Below are positions 9,260 to 18,578 of a stretch of 64,000 nucleotides of DNA, piece after piece. The first letter of the stretch is position 1. Each line of letters begins with the position of its first letter. The notes below the pieces were generated by a model, which saw nothing but the letters and a program-made list of their open reading frames with translations, made no database searches and was not told the origin of the DNA. The stretch comes from Burkholderia mayonis (GTDB taxonomy: Bacteria > Pseudomonadota > Gammaproteobacteria > Burkholderiales > Burkholderiaceae): assembly GCF_001523745.2 (NCBI RefSeq), contig NZ_CP013386.1, forward strand, positions 868,001 to 932,000, written 5' to 3'. The position numbers and the translations under genes were made by a program.

Positions 9260-10696
9260 ATGCATCGCGCCACCAAGATAGTCGCCACGATCGGTCCGGC
9301 ATCCAGCTCGCCGGAGGTCCTGTTGCAGATGATGCACGCGGGTCTCGACGTCGTGCGGCTCAATTTCTCGCATGGCACCGCCGACGATCACCGCGAACGC
9401 GCCGAGCTGGTCCGCGAGGCCGCGCGGCGGGTCGGCCGGGAAATCGCGATCATGGCGGACCTACAGGGACCGAAGATCCGCGTCGGCAAGTTCGAGGCGG
9501 GCAAGACGACGCTCGCGCCCGGCCAGCCGTTCATCCTCGACGCGACGTGCGAGCTCGGCAACGACGAGCGGGTCGGCCTCGACTACAAGGATCTGCCGCG
9601 CGACCTGAAGCCGGGCGACGTGCTGCTCCTGAACGACGGCCTCATCGTGCTGAAGGTCGACCGCGTGCTCGGCGACGAGATCCACACGACAGTCAAGGTG
9701 GGCGGCGATCTGTCGAACAACAAGGGGATCAACCGGCAGGGCGGCGGGCTGTCGGCGCCCGCGCTGACTGCGAAGGACATGGAGGACATCCGCACCGCGA
9801 TGTCGCTCGGCGCGGATCTCGTCGCCGTGTCGTTCCCGAAGAACGCGACCGACATGGAGATGGCGCGCCAGCTCGCGAACATCGCGGGCGCGCCTTACGG
9901 CATCAAGCCGAAGATGATCGCGAAGATCGAGCGCGCGGAGGCGATTCCGGCGCTGCAGGAGATCCTCGACGCGTCGGACGGCATCATGGTCGCGCGCGGC
10001 GACCTGGCCGTCGAGGTCGGCAACGCGGCCGTGCCCGCCCTGCAGAAGCGGATGATCCGGATGGCGCGCGAATCGAACAAGCTCGTGATCACCGCGACGC
10101 AGATGATGGAGTCGATGATCCACGCGCCCGTGCCGACCCGCGCGGAGGTGTCGGACGTCGCGAACGCGGTGCTCGACGGCACCGACGCGGTGATGCTGTC
10201 CGCCGAGACCGCGACGGGCAAGTACCCGGCCGTCACGATCGAGGCGATGGCGGCTGTCTGCGTCGAGGCGGAGAAGTCCGAGCACGTCGAGCTCGACAAG
10301 GATTTCCTCGACCGCACGTTTACGCGGATCGACCAGTCGATCGCGATGGGCGCGCTCTTCACCGCGTACCACCTGGGCGCGAAGGCGATCGTCGCGCTGA
10401 CCGAATCGGGCGCGACGGCGCTCTGGATGTCGCGCCACTACACGCACGTGCCGATCTTCGCGCTGACGCCGCGGGTCGGCAGCGAGCGCGCGATGGCCCT
10501 CTTTCGCAACGTGACCCCGCTGCACGTCGACTTCGACAGCGATCGCGATTCCGCGCTGCAGCAGGCGCTCGAGCTGATCGTGCGGCACGGCTACGTCGCG
10601 CACGGCGACATGGTCGTGCTGACGGTCGGCGAGCCGATGGGGCAGGCGGGCGGCACGAACACGCTGAAGATCGTGCGCGTCGGCGAGCATTACTGA
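9260..10696 (+). CDS. pyk: Pyruvate kinase
   Basis: A 478-residue enzyme making pyruvate and ATP from phosphoenolpyruvate. Visible landmarks are RATKIVATIGPASS at the N-terminus, the catalytic region KPKMIAKIERAEAI with the lysine and metal ligands (MIAKIE), GIMVARGDLAVEVG, and ITATQMMESMI. The C-terminal domain ends GGTNTLKIVRVGEHY. The start is fixed by AGGAG at 9251-9255 before the ATG; the frame is open further upstream but that part is not pyruvate-kinase-like. An intrinsic terminator follows. Confidence 0.96.
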   Translation: MHRATKIVATIGPASSSPEVLLQMMHAGLDVVRLNFSHGTADDHRERAELVREAARRVGREIAIMADLQGPKIRVGKFEAGKTTLAPGQPFILDATCELGNDERVGLDYKDLPRDLKPGDVLLLNDGLIVLKVDRVLGDEIHTTVKVGGDLSNNKGINRQGGGLSAPALTAKDMEDIRTAMSLGADLVAVSFPKNATDMEMARQLANIAGAPYGIKPKMIAKIERAEAIPALQEILDASDGIMVARGDLAVEVGNAAVPALQKRMIRMARESNKLVITATQMMESMIHAPVPTRAEVSDVANAVLDGTDAVMLSAETATGKYPAVTIEAMAAVCVEAEKSEHVELDKDFLDRTFTRIDQSIAMGALFTAYHLGAKAIVALTESGATALWMSRHYTHVPIFALTPRVGSERAMALFRNVTPLHVDFDSDRDSALQQALELIVRHGYVAHGDMVVLTVGEPMGQAGGTNTLKIVRVGEHY

Positions 10697-10749
10697 TACC
10701 GAGCCGGCTGCGGGACGCCCGCCGGGCATGCCGCTTGCGCCTGGAACGA

Positions 10750-10782
10750 GCCGCGTGGGGTCGGATGCCCCCGCGGCTTTTT
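10750..10782 (+). terminator. Intrinsic terminator after pyk
   Basis: A G+C stem (10750-10760 with 10768-10777, one bulged T) is followed directly by five T residues. It lies 53 bases past the pyk stop and separates pyk from fba. Confidence 0.75.
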
Positions 10783-10966
10783 GCTTGAAAGCGGTCTGAA
10801 AGACGTAACAAATTGCCAGCGAATCCGCCATTTGGTCTGAATCGGGGGCGCTTCGCGATAAAATGCGGCTATTCGACGCTCGGCCGCGCCGGTTCTCCCG
10901 TCTTCCGTCGGGGCGGGCCGTAAGACGCCGCGTAGGGTGCAAGGTTTTCATTCAAGGAGTACCACA

Positions 10967-12031
10967 ATGCCTCTCGTATCAATGCGTCAACTGCTGGATC
11001 ACGCGGCGGAAAACGGCTACGGCCTGCCCGCATTCAACGTGAACAACCTGGAGCAGGTGCAGGCGATCATGGCGGCCGCCGACGAAGTCGGCGCGCCCGT
11101 GATCATGCAGGCGTCGGCGGGCGCCCGGAAGTACGCGGGCGAGCCGTTCCTGCGCCACCTGATCGAAGCGGCGGTCGAGTCGTACCCGCACATTCCCGTC
11201 GTGATGCACCAGGACCACGGCCAGTCGCCGGCGGTGTGTCTGACTGCGATCCGCAGCGGCTTCACGAGCGTGATGATGGACGGCTCGCTGCAGGCCGACG
11301 GCAAGACGGTCGCATCGTACGAATACAACGTCGACGTGTCGAAGAAGGTCGTCGAGATGGCGCACTCGATCGGCGTGACGGTCGAGGCCGAGCTCGGCGT
11401 GCTCGGTTCGCTCGAGACGATGAAGGGCGACAAGGAAGACGGCCACGGCGCGGAAGGCACGATGACCCGCGAGCAATTGCTGACGGATCCCGAGCAGGCT
11501 GCCGACTTCGTCAAGCTCACGCAGTGCGACGCGCTCGCGATCGCGATCGGCACGTCGCACGGCGCGTACAAGTTCACGAAGAAGCCGACGGGCGACATCC
11601 TGTCGATCCAGCGGATCAAGGAAATCCACGCGCGCATCCCGAACACGCACCTCGTGATGCACGGTTCGTCGTCGGTGCCGCAGGACCTGCTCGCGGAAAT
11701 CCGCGAGTTCGGCGGCGACATGAAGGAAACCTACGGCGTGCCCGTCGAGGAGATCCAGGAAGGCATCAAGCACGGCGTGCGCAAGGTCAACATCGACACC
11801 GACCTGCGTCTCGCGATCACGGGCGCGATCCGCCGCTACATGTTCGAGAATCCGGGCAAGTTCGACCCGCGCGATTACCTGAAGCCCGCGCGCGAAGCGG
11901 CGAAGAAGATCTGCGTCGCGCGCTATCTGGCGTTCGGCTGCGAAGGCCAGGCGGCGAAGATCAAGCCGGTTGCGCTCGACAAGATGGCCGAGAAGTACAA
12001 GGCCGGCGACCTCGCGCAAGTGGTGCGTTAA
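10967..12031 (+). CDS. fba: Fructose-bisphosphate aldolase, class II
   Basis: A 354-residue zinc-dependent aldolase (CbbA/Fba type) that cleaves fructose-1,6-bisphosphate. Metal and substrate sites are seen in [10 protein letters not shown] (zinc His), [26 protein letters not shown] and [10 protein letters not shown], with the substrate-binding [13 protein letters not shown]. The start is the ATG preceded by AAGGAG ([12 protein letters not shown]); an upstream in-frame ATG adds only ten unrelated residues. It is flanked by terminators on both sides and so is probably its own transcription unit. Confidence 0.96.
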   Translation: MPLVSMRQLLDHAAENGYGLPAFNVNNLEQVQAIMAAADEVGAPVIMQASAGARKYAGEPFLRHLIEAAVESYPHIPVVMHQDHGQSPAVCLTAIRSGFTSVMMDGSLQADGKTVASYEYNVDVSKKVVEMAHSIGVTVEAELGVLGSLETMKGDKEDGHGAEGTMTREQLLTDPEQAADFVKLTQCDALAIAIGTSHGAYKFTKKPTGDILSIQRIKEIHARIPNTHLVMHGSSSVPQDLLAEIREFGGDMKETYGVPVEEIQEGIKHGVRKVNIDTDLRLAITGAIRRYMFENPGKFDPRDYLKPAREAAKKICVARYLAFGCEGQAAKIKPVALDKMAEKYKAGDLAQVVR

Positions 12032-12040
12032 ATGGTGCTG

Positions 12041-12085
12041 CGCGGCCGGACGGAAGAGGGCGCCGCCCTTCGCCGTCCGGCCGCG
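12041..12085 (+). repeat. 13-bp inverted repeat just after fba
   Basis: The arms 12041-12053 and 12073-12085 are perfect complements, starting 10 bases past the fba stop. It lacks a T tract and precedes the canonical terminator by 16 bases. It may protect the 3' end of the fba message from exonucleases. Confidence 0.5.
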
Positions 12086-12100
12086 GGCAGGTTGCAAGAC

Positions 12101-12141
12101 CGCCGTTCCCGCGTGCCGACGGGAACGGCGTTTCCCTTTTT
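12101..12141 (+). terminator. Intrinsic terminator after fba
   Basis: An 11-bp perfect stem (CGCCGTTCCCG at 12101-12111 with its complement at 12120-12130, 8-base loop) is followed by the T-rich run TTTCCCTTTTT. It ends about 29 bases before purC. Confidence 0.88.
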
Positions 12142-12169
12142 GTTTGGCTCTTAATTCTGCGAAAAGACG

Positions 12170-13060
12170 ATGTCTACCCTTTACGAATCCACGCTGCGCT
12201 CGCTGCCGCTCCTCGGTCGCGGCAAGGTCCGCGACAACTACGCGGTCGGCAACGACAAGCTCCTGATCGTCACGACCGATCGCCTGTCGGCGTTCGACGT
12301 CATCATGGGCGAGCCGATTCCGAACAAGGGGCGCGTCCTGAATCAGATGGCGAACTTCTGGTTCGACAAGCTCGCGCACATCGTCCCGAACCACCTGACG
12401 GGCGTCGCGCCGGAGACGGTCGTCGCGGCTGACGAGGTCGAGCAGGTGAAGGGGCGCGGCGTCGTCGTCAAGCGTCTCGAGCCGATCCTCGTCGAGGCGG
12501 TCGTGCGCGGCTATCTCGCGGGCAGCGGCTGGAAAGACTACCAGGCGACGGGCAAGGTGTGCGGCGTCGAGCTGCCGGCCGGCCTCTCGAACGCGCAGAA
12601 GCTCCCCGAGCCGATCTTCACGCCCGCGGCCAAGGCGGAGATGGGCCATCACGACGAGAACATCTCGTTCGAGGAAACCGAGCGCCGCATCGGCACCGAG
12701 CTTGCCGCGACGATCCGCGACATCTCGATCAAGCTGTACAAGGAAGCCGCCGACTACGCGGCGACGCGCGGCATCATCATCGCCGACACCAAGTTCGAGT
12801 TCGGCCTCGACGGGCACGGCAAGCTGTTCCTGATGGACGAAGCGCTGACGGCCGACTCGTCGCGCTTCTGGCCGGCCGACGAGTACCAGGTCGGCACGAA
12901 CCCGCCGTCGTTCGACAAGCAGTTCGTCCGCGACTGGCTCGAGGCGCAGGACTGGAACAAGGAGCCGCCCGCGCCGAAGCTGCCCGACGACGTGATCGCG
13001 AAGACGAGCGCGAAATACCAGGAAGCGCTCGAGCGCATCACGGGCAAGACGCTCGACTGA
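12170..13060 (+). CDS. purC: SAICAR synthetase (phosphoribosylaminoimidazole-succinocarboxamide synthase)
   Basis: A 296-residue purine-biosynthesis enzyme joining CAIR and aspartate. It shows the ATP-site start [31 protein letters not shown], the [22 protein letters not shown] block, and [30 protein letters not shown]. Length is that of the longer eukaryote-like/beta-proteobacterial form. It is followed after 35 bases by purE and then purK, so three consecutive-pathway enzymes are encoded together. Confidence 0.96.
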   Translation: MSTLYESTLRSLPLLGRGKVRDNYAVGNDKLLIVTTDRLSAFDVIMGEPIPNKGRVLNQMANFWFDKLAHIVPNHLTGVAPETVVAADEVEQVKGRGVVVKRLEPILVEAVVRGYLAGSGWKDYQATGKVCGVELPAGLSNAQKLPEPIFTPAAKAEMGHHDENISFEETERRIGTELAATIRDISIKLYKEAADYAATRGIIIADTKFEFGLDGHGKLFLMDEALTADSSRFWPADEYQVGTNPPSFDKQFVRDWLEAQDWNKEPPAPKLPDDVIAKTSAKYQEALERITGKTLD

Positions 13061-13095
13061 CCATCGTCCGATTCACCGAAACAAGGAAGCGCACG

Positions 13096-13614
<519 letters not shown>

Positions 13615-13692
13615 GGCCGCCGCGCAGCCGCCGGCGACCTCGATCGTCCTGACCGCGGCGGGCGCAGCCGCCCGCCGCCACCGACCCTAGAC

Positions 13693-14889
13693 ATGACTGC
13701 ACTCCCCACCCCGATTTCCCCGATCCTGCCGGGCGCCTGGCTCGGCATGGTCGGCGGCGGCCAGCTCGGCCGCATGTTCTGTTTTGCCGCGCAAGCAATG
13801 GGCTATCGCGTCGCCGTGCTCGATCCCGATCCGACGAGCCCCGCGGGCGCCGTCGCCGACAAGCATCTGCGCGCCGCGTACGACGACGAGGCCGCGCTCG
13901 CCGAGCTCGCGCAAGTGTGCGATGCCGTGTCGACCGAGTTCGAGAACGTGCCCGCCGCGAGCCTCGACTTCCTCGCGCAATCGACGTTCGTCGCGCCCGC
14001 CGGCCGCTGCGTCGCGATTGCGCAGGACCGGATCGCCGAGAAGCGCTTCATCGCGGCGTCCGGCGTGCCCGTCGCGCCGCACGTCGCGATCGAATCGGCC
14101 GCGCAGCTCGCGGCGCTCGCCGATGCCGAACTCGCCGCGGTGCTGCCCGGCATCCTGAAGACCGCGCGCCTCGGCTACGACGGCAAGGGGCAGGTGCGCG
14201 TCGCGACCGTGCAAGACGCACGCGACGCATATGCGTCGCTGGGCGGCGTGCCGTGTGTGCTCGAAAAGCGCCTGCCGCTCAAGTACGAGGTGTCGGCGCT
14301 GGTCGCGCGTGGCGCGAACGGCGCGTCTGCCGTATTCCCGCTCGCGCAAAACACGCATCACGGCGGCATTCTGTCGCTGACCGTCGTGCCCGCGCCTGCG
14401 GCGAGCGACGCGCTCATGCGCGAAGCGCAGCAGGCGGCCGTGCGGATTGCCGATTCGCTCGATTACGTCGGCGTGCTGTGCGTCGAGTTCTTCGTGCTCG
14501 AAGACGGCTCGCTCGTCGCGAACGAAATGGCGCCGCGGCCGCACAACTCCGGCCACTACACGGTCGACGCGTGCGAGACGAGCCAGTTCGAGCAGCAGGT
14601 CCGCGCGATGACACGGCTGCCGCTCGGCAGCACGCGCCAGCATTCGCCCGCCGCGATGCTCAACGTGCTCGGCGACGTGTGGTTCGCGAACGGCGCGTCG
14701 AGCGAATCCGTCACGCCGCCGTGGGACCAGGTCGCCGCGATGCCGACCGCGCGGCTGCATCTGTACGGCAAGGAGGAGGCGCGCGTCAGCCGCAAGATGG
14801 GCCACGTGAACTTCACCGCGGCGACGCTCGACGATGCGGTCGCGGGCGCGACCGCATGTGCGCGGCTCCTGCGCATTCCGCTCGACTGA
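13693..14889 (+). CDS. purK: N5-carboxyaminoimidazole ribonucleotide synthase
   Basis: A 398-residue ATP-grasp enzyme producing N5-CAIR from AIR, bicarbonate and ATP. Features are the N-terminal [26 protein letters not shown], the ATP-grasp loop [17 protein letters not shown], the metal site [33 protein letters not shown], and a C-terminal domain. It lies 78 bases after purE and 11 bases before the Sua5-type gene, implying a common transcript. Confidence 0.96.
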   Translation: MTALPTPISPILPGAWLGMVGGGQLGRMFCFAAQAMGYRVAVLDPDPTSPAGAVADKHLRAAYDDEAALAELAQVCDAVSTEFENVPAASLDFLAQSTFVAPAGRCVAIAQDRIAEKRFIAASGVPVAPHVAIESAAQLAALADAELAAVLPGILKTARLGYDGKGQVRVATVQDARDAYASLGGVPCVLEKRLPLKYEVSALVARGANGASAVFPLAQNTHHGGILSLTVVPAPAASDALMREAQQAAVRIADSLDYVGVLCVEFFVLEDGSLVANEMAPRPHNSGHYTVDACETSQFEQQVRAMTRLPLGSTRQHSPAAMLNVLGDVWFANGASSESVTPPWDQVAAMPTARLHLYGKEEARVSRKMGHVNFTAATLDDAVAGATACARLLRIPLD

Positions 14890-14900
14890 CGGGACGCACG

Positions 14901-15926
14901 ATGTCGAACGATCGACCGTTCCCGACCGCCGCGCAAATCGACGAAGCAGCCGCGCTGCTCGACGCGGGCGAGCTCGTCGCGTTTCCGACCGAGACCGTCT
15001 ACGGCCTCGGCGGCGATGCGCAGAGCCCGGCCGCCGTCGCGCGGATCTACGCGGCGAAAGGGCGTCCGGCGAACCATCCGGTGATCGTCCACCTCGCGCC
15101 GGGCAGCGATCCCGGCTATTGGGTCGATGAACTGCCCGTCGATGCAAAGAAGCTGATCGACGCGTTCTGGCCGGGCCCGCTCACGCTGATCTTGAAGCGC
15201 GCAGCGCACATTCCGGACGCGGTGAGCGGCGGGCAGGACTCGGTTGGGCTGCGCTGCCCGTCGCATCCGGTCGCGCAGGCGCTGTTGCGCGCGTTCGACG
15301 CGCGCCGCGGCGGGCATGGCGGCGTCGCCGCACCGTCCGCGAACCGCTTCGGCCACGTGAGCCCGACGACCGCGCAGCACGTGCGCGACGAGTTCGGCGA
15401 TTCCGTCCACGTGCTCGACGGCGGCGCGTCCGATGTCGGAATCGAGTCGACGATCCTCGATCTGTCGCGCGGCTTTCCGGCGCTGCTGCGCCCCGGCCGC
15501 GTGACGCCGCAGCAGATCACCGACGTGCTCGGCGTTGCGCCGCGTCTGCCCGACGGCGGCGATGCGACCGCACCGCGCGCGTCCGGCACGCTGAAGGCGC
15601 ATTACGCGCCGCGCACGCCGCTCGCGCTCGCGCCGTTCGAGCGGCTCGAGCGGTTCCTGTCCGCCGCGCGCGACGCGGGCGAGCGGGTCGCGCTCGTCGC
15701 GCGCGCGTCGCGCGCCGGCGCGTGGGCGCACGCGGACGGCGTGCATTTCGTCGCGGCGCCCGAGGATCCGCAGGTCTACGCGCGCGAGCTCTACGGGCTG
15801 TTGCGCGCGCTCGATCGCGCGCAGGTCGCGCGCATCCTCGTCGAGAAGCTGCCGGATACGGTCGAATGGATCGCGGTGAACGATCGGCTCGGCCGCGCGG
15901 CGGCCGCGTTCGAAGCGCACGAATGA
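14901..15926 (+). CDS. tsaC: L-threonylcarbamoyladenylate synthase, Sua5 type
   Basis: A 341-residue protein whose N-terminal YrdC domain (about residues 10-205; VAFPTETVYGLGGDAQSP, KGRPANHPVIVHL, SVGLRCPSHPVAQ, APSANRFGHVSPTTAQHV) makes threonylcarbamoyl-AMP for the t6A37 modification of tRNAs reading ANN codons. The extra C-terminal Sua5 domain distinguishes it from short TsaC; the linker GTLKAHYAPRTPL is the Sua5 hallmark. It is the last gene of the purine run, followed by a strong terminator. Confidence 0.93.
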   Translation: MSNDRPFPTAAQIDEAAALLDAGELVAFPTETVYGLGGDAQSPAAVARIYAAKGRPANHPVIVHLAPGSDPGYWVDELPVDAKKLIDAFWPGPLTLILKRAAHIPDAVSGGQDSVGLRCPSHPVAQALLRAFDARRGGHGGVAAPSANRFGHVSPTTAQHVRDEFGDSVHVLDGGASDVGIESTILDLSRGFPALLRPGRVTPQQITDVLGVAPRLPDGGDATAPRASGTLKAHYAPRTPLALAPFERLERFLSAARDAGERVALVARASRAGAWAHADGVHFVAAPEDPQVYARELYGLLRALDRAQVARILVEKLPDTVEWIAVNDRLGRAAAAFEAHE

Positions 15927-16027
15927 GCGTCGCGCGTTCGGGCGGTTGACAGGCGGAAACCACGCGGCTTCGTTACGCTGTTGTCGCCGAAGTGCCGAAT
16001 CATTCAAAAACACCCGATTCCGATGAG

Positions 16028-16063
16028 AAACGCCCGGTTCGCATCACGCGAACCGGGCGTTTT
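16028..16063. terminator. Bidirectional intrinsic terminator between the Sua5 gene and the GDSL gene
   Basis: A 15-bp perfect stem (16028-16042 with 16048-16062, loop ATCAC) has T residues after it on the plus strand and A residues before it, so it can stop transcription from both convergent genes. Confidence 0.9.
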
Positions 16064-16127
16064 CGTTCGAAGCGCGGATCGTCGTCGAGCCGCGAGCGCG
16101 GCGAACCCGAGCCCGCCGCCCGCCGGC

Positions 16128-17261
16128 TTACTTGCCGACGCCCGTCTTCGCGATCTGCTGCTCGACGTACTGCGCGAACAGCGCGTGCAGATGCGTCGTC
16201 GGGTGGACCGTATCGGCGAACATATAGGTTTGGTCGGCGTTCGCGACCGTGTACATCTGCGGCGAGCAGAACAGCGACGAGCCGAACGCGGTCGGGTTCG
16301 ACACGCCCGACTTCGTCGCAGCGGCGATCATCGATTGCAGATTGCATGCAGTGCCCGAGTTCGACACCGAGAAGCCGTTCGCCTGGTAGTTCGCGGTGAT
16401 GCCGTCCTGCCACGTGAACGCGTCGATCAGCACGGCCTTCGTCGGATCGACGTTGAGCGCCTTCAGCGCCGCGGCGAGCGTGCTGTTGAAGACCGTCGAA
16501 AGCTGCGTGAGCGCGGCCTGCTGGCCCGTCGACACCGCGAGCGGCGTGCCGCCGATATCCGGGACGTTCGACACGAACACGTGCGTCGCGCCTGCGGCGA
16601 CGATCTGCTGGACGATCCCCGCGAGCTGCTGCGCGGCAAGGCCGATCTGCTGCGCAGCGGCGAGCTGCGCGGCCGGCGTGTTGCCCGACGCCTGCGCGAC
16701 CTGCACCTGATAGAAGATGTCGTTTGCGCCGCCGTTGATCAGCACGATCTGGTTCGCGTTGAAGCTGCCGTGCTGCTGCAGGTATTGCTGGACCTGCGTC
16801 GCGACGGGCACGGTCGTCGCTTGCGCGTAGTCGGCATTCGCCACGCTCGGATCGGCGTGGCCGATGCCCGGCTGCTGCGTGACGCGCGAGCCGCCCTGCG
16901 CGTAGCCCAGGCCGCCCGCCGCTTGCAGCGGCACGCCGAAACCGCCTTCGAACGCGGGCGTGAGCGTGCCGCCGTAATACGTGGCGACGTCCTGCGTCCA
17001 CACCTGGCCCGGGTTCGTCGTGAAGCGGCCGCCGCCGAAGCCGATCAGGATTTGCGGCGAGTAGGTGCCGGTGTCCGACAGGCTGTCGCCGAACGACACG
17101 ACCTGCATGTTCACGCCGGCGCTCGGCTGCGACGAGCCATTGTCGCCGCCGCCGCACGCGGCGAGGATGGCGAACGCGGCGCTCGCGAGCGCGACTTGCG
17201 CGCCGCGCCACAGGCGGCGTGCGGTGCGGGTGGGTTGTTGTTGTCGTTGCAGCTGATTCAT
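16128..17261 (-). CDS. GDSL/SGNH-family lipoprotein esterase
   Basis: A 377-residue exported hydrolase. The signal sequence ends in a lipobox-like LAACGGG, so the mature protein is probably anchored in a membrane. The catalytic blocks are block I VVSFGDSLSDTGTY (nucleophile Ser), block III INGGANDIF, and block V DTVHPTTHLHAL (Asp and His). The protein resembles bacterial secreted phospholipase/esterases of the SGNH superfamily; whether it acts on lipids or sugar esters cannot be said. The ATG follows AGGAGAG. A Gln/Ala-rich stretch near the middle is a variable region of this family. Confidence 0.87.
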   Translation of the reverse strand: MNQLQRQQQPTRTARRLWRGAQVALASAAFAILAACGGGDNGSSQPSAGVNMQVVSFGDSLSDTGTYSPQILIGFGGGRFTTNPGQVWTQDVATYYGGTLTPAFEGGFGVPLQAAGGLGYAQGGSRVTQQPGIGHADPSVANADYAQATTVPVATQVQQYLQQHGSFNANQIVLINGGANDIFYQVQVAQASGNTPAAQLAAAQQIGLAAQQLAGIVQQIVAAGATHVFVSNVPDIGGTPLAVSTGQQAALTQLSTVFNSTLAAALKALNVDPTKAVLIDAFTWQDGITANYQANGFSVSNSGTACNLQSMIAAATKSGVSNPTAFGSSLFCSPQMYTVANADQTYMFADTVHPTTHLHALFAQYVEQQIAKTGVGK

Positions 17262-17347
17262 GCGAGTCTCTCCTCGTAGATATGCTTGTGTTGCATGGCC
17301 TGCGCCGCGCCGCGGCTTGGCACGATGGTTGTGAATCCGTGTCCTCG

Positions 17348-18265
17348 TTATCGTTCGCGCGGCGCGGCGGCGAGCGCGGGCGGCTCGTGCGGCTGCGCGC
17401 GCGCGTTCGCAACCCGAGCATGATAAGCGCTCGCCCATTCGGGCGGACCGAAAACCGCTCGCAGCTTGTTGCGCCAGCCTTCGACGCCGAACGCGTCGGC
17501 CGCCATCGACCACCATTCGTGGAACGTCGCGACGAGCGGGTTGTTCGAGTCGAGCGGCTCGACGATCCCGTATACGGGCGGATCGCGCGGGTCCTCTTCG
17601 ATGAAGCTGCCGAACAGGCGGTCCCAGATCACGAGCACGCCTGCGTAGTTGCGGTCGATGTAACGCGGATTGCGCGCGTGGTGTGCGCGGTGGATCGACG
17701 GCGTGTTCAGCACGTACTCGAGCCAGCCGAGCTTCGGGATCGTCTGCGTGTGGACGAAGAACTGGAATGCGAGGTTGATGAGCACGATGCCGACGATCTG
17801 CTGCGGCGGAAAGCCGAGGAACGCGAGCGGCAGCCAGAACGCCCACATGCCGGCGATCGGATACATCAGGCTTTGCCGCATCGCGGTAGAGAAATTCAGG
17901 CGTTCGGACGAATGGTGAACGACGTGCGCGGCCCACAGCCAGCGCACGCGATGGCTGCAGCGGTGGAACACGTAGTAGAGCAGGTCCTGCGCGACGAACA
18001 GCACGGCGAACGACACCCACGTGTTGTCCCACGTGAAGAGCCGGAAATGCGTGTAGCAGTACGCATAGATCGGAATCACGAAGATCCACGCGACCTTGTC
18101 CGCGCCCTGGTGCATCAGCGCGAGCGCCGCGTTGCACAGCGTGTCGCGCAGGTTGTAGACGCGTTCGCCGGGGCGCGTGCGCGCGAGGTGCCACGCTTCC
18201 CAGCCGATGCAGAACAGAAAGACGGGCGCGAGCGCGAGCAGAAGCAATTCGACGTTGAATTGCAT
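17348..18265 (-). CDS. Sterol desaturase / fatty-acid hydroxylase family membrane protein
   Basis: A 305-residue integral membrane di-iron oxygenase. It has hydrophobic helices near residues 5-25, 45-75 and 120-150, and the histidine clusters of the family: HRCSHR, HVVHHSSE, then HRAHHARNP and HEWW. These ligate two irons. Members hydroxylate or desaturate lipids; the bacterial substrate (sterol, hopanoid, ornithine lipid or fatty acid) is not determined by sequence. It lies 86 bases upstream of the GDSL esterase on the same strand, and both may act on membrane lipids. Confidence 0.88.
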   Translation of the reverse strand: MQFNVELLLLALAPVFLFCIGWEAWHLARTRPGERVYNLRDTLCNAALALMHQGADKVAWIFVIPIYAYCYTHFRLFTWDNTWVSFAVLFVAQDLLYYVFHRCSHRVRWLWAAHVVHHSSERLNFSTAMRQSLMYPIAGMWAFWLPLAFLGFPPQQIVGIVLINLAFQFFVHTQTIPKLGWLEYVLNTPSIHRAHHARNPRYIDRNYAGVLVIWDRLFGSFIEEDPRDPPVYGIVEPLDSNNPLVATFHEWWSMAADAFGVEGWRNKLRAVFGPPEWASAYHARVANARAQPHEPPALAAAPRER

Positions 18266-18578
18266 GAGTGTCTCCCTCTTGTTGTGGTGCGAGCGATGCG
18301 GCGCATGCGGCGTGCGGGGCGCGTGCCTGGCTCGGTGACGTCAATTGCAGCTAAAAGGGTACGCAATCGGCGTACCGGGCGCGAGAGCGTTTCGTAGAGG
18401 GAGTCTTCGACGGGTGGGGGCGTGGGACGGCGGGCGAGGCCGCCGCGTTGCGACGGTGGGCGAAAACGCACGGTTGCGAGCGGCCTGCGGGGGCGACCGG
18501 GAAACGGCGAGGGAAACGGTTCCGGCCGGCTCGCGGCGGCGCGCCACGCGTGCCGCCGCGATTCGGGCGCCGATCAGA
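18266..18578. other. 313-base intergenic region, no gene seen
   Basis: It lies between the hydroxylase start and the DD-carboxypeptidase stop on the minus strand. It holds an isolated 8-bp palindrome TGACGTCA (18336-18343) and a slightly AT-rich patch around 18340-18370 that may carry the hydroxylase promoter. No RNA gene or coding region is recognised. Confidence 0.35.

Noticed and set aside
10832..10864. Possible fba promoter (TTGGTC with TAAAAT)
   Set aside because: The spacing is about 21 bases, outside the usual range, so the pair was not annotated as a promoter.
18336..18343. TGACGTCA palindrome upstream of the hydroxylase gene
   Set aside because: An 8-bp palindrome is expected by chance in a 64-kb window and it has no partner site.
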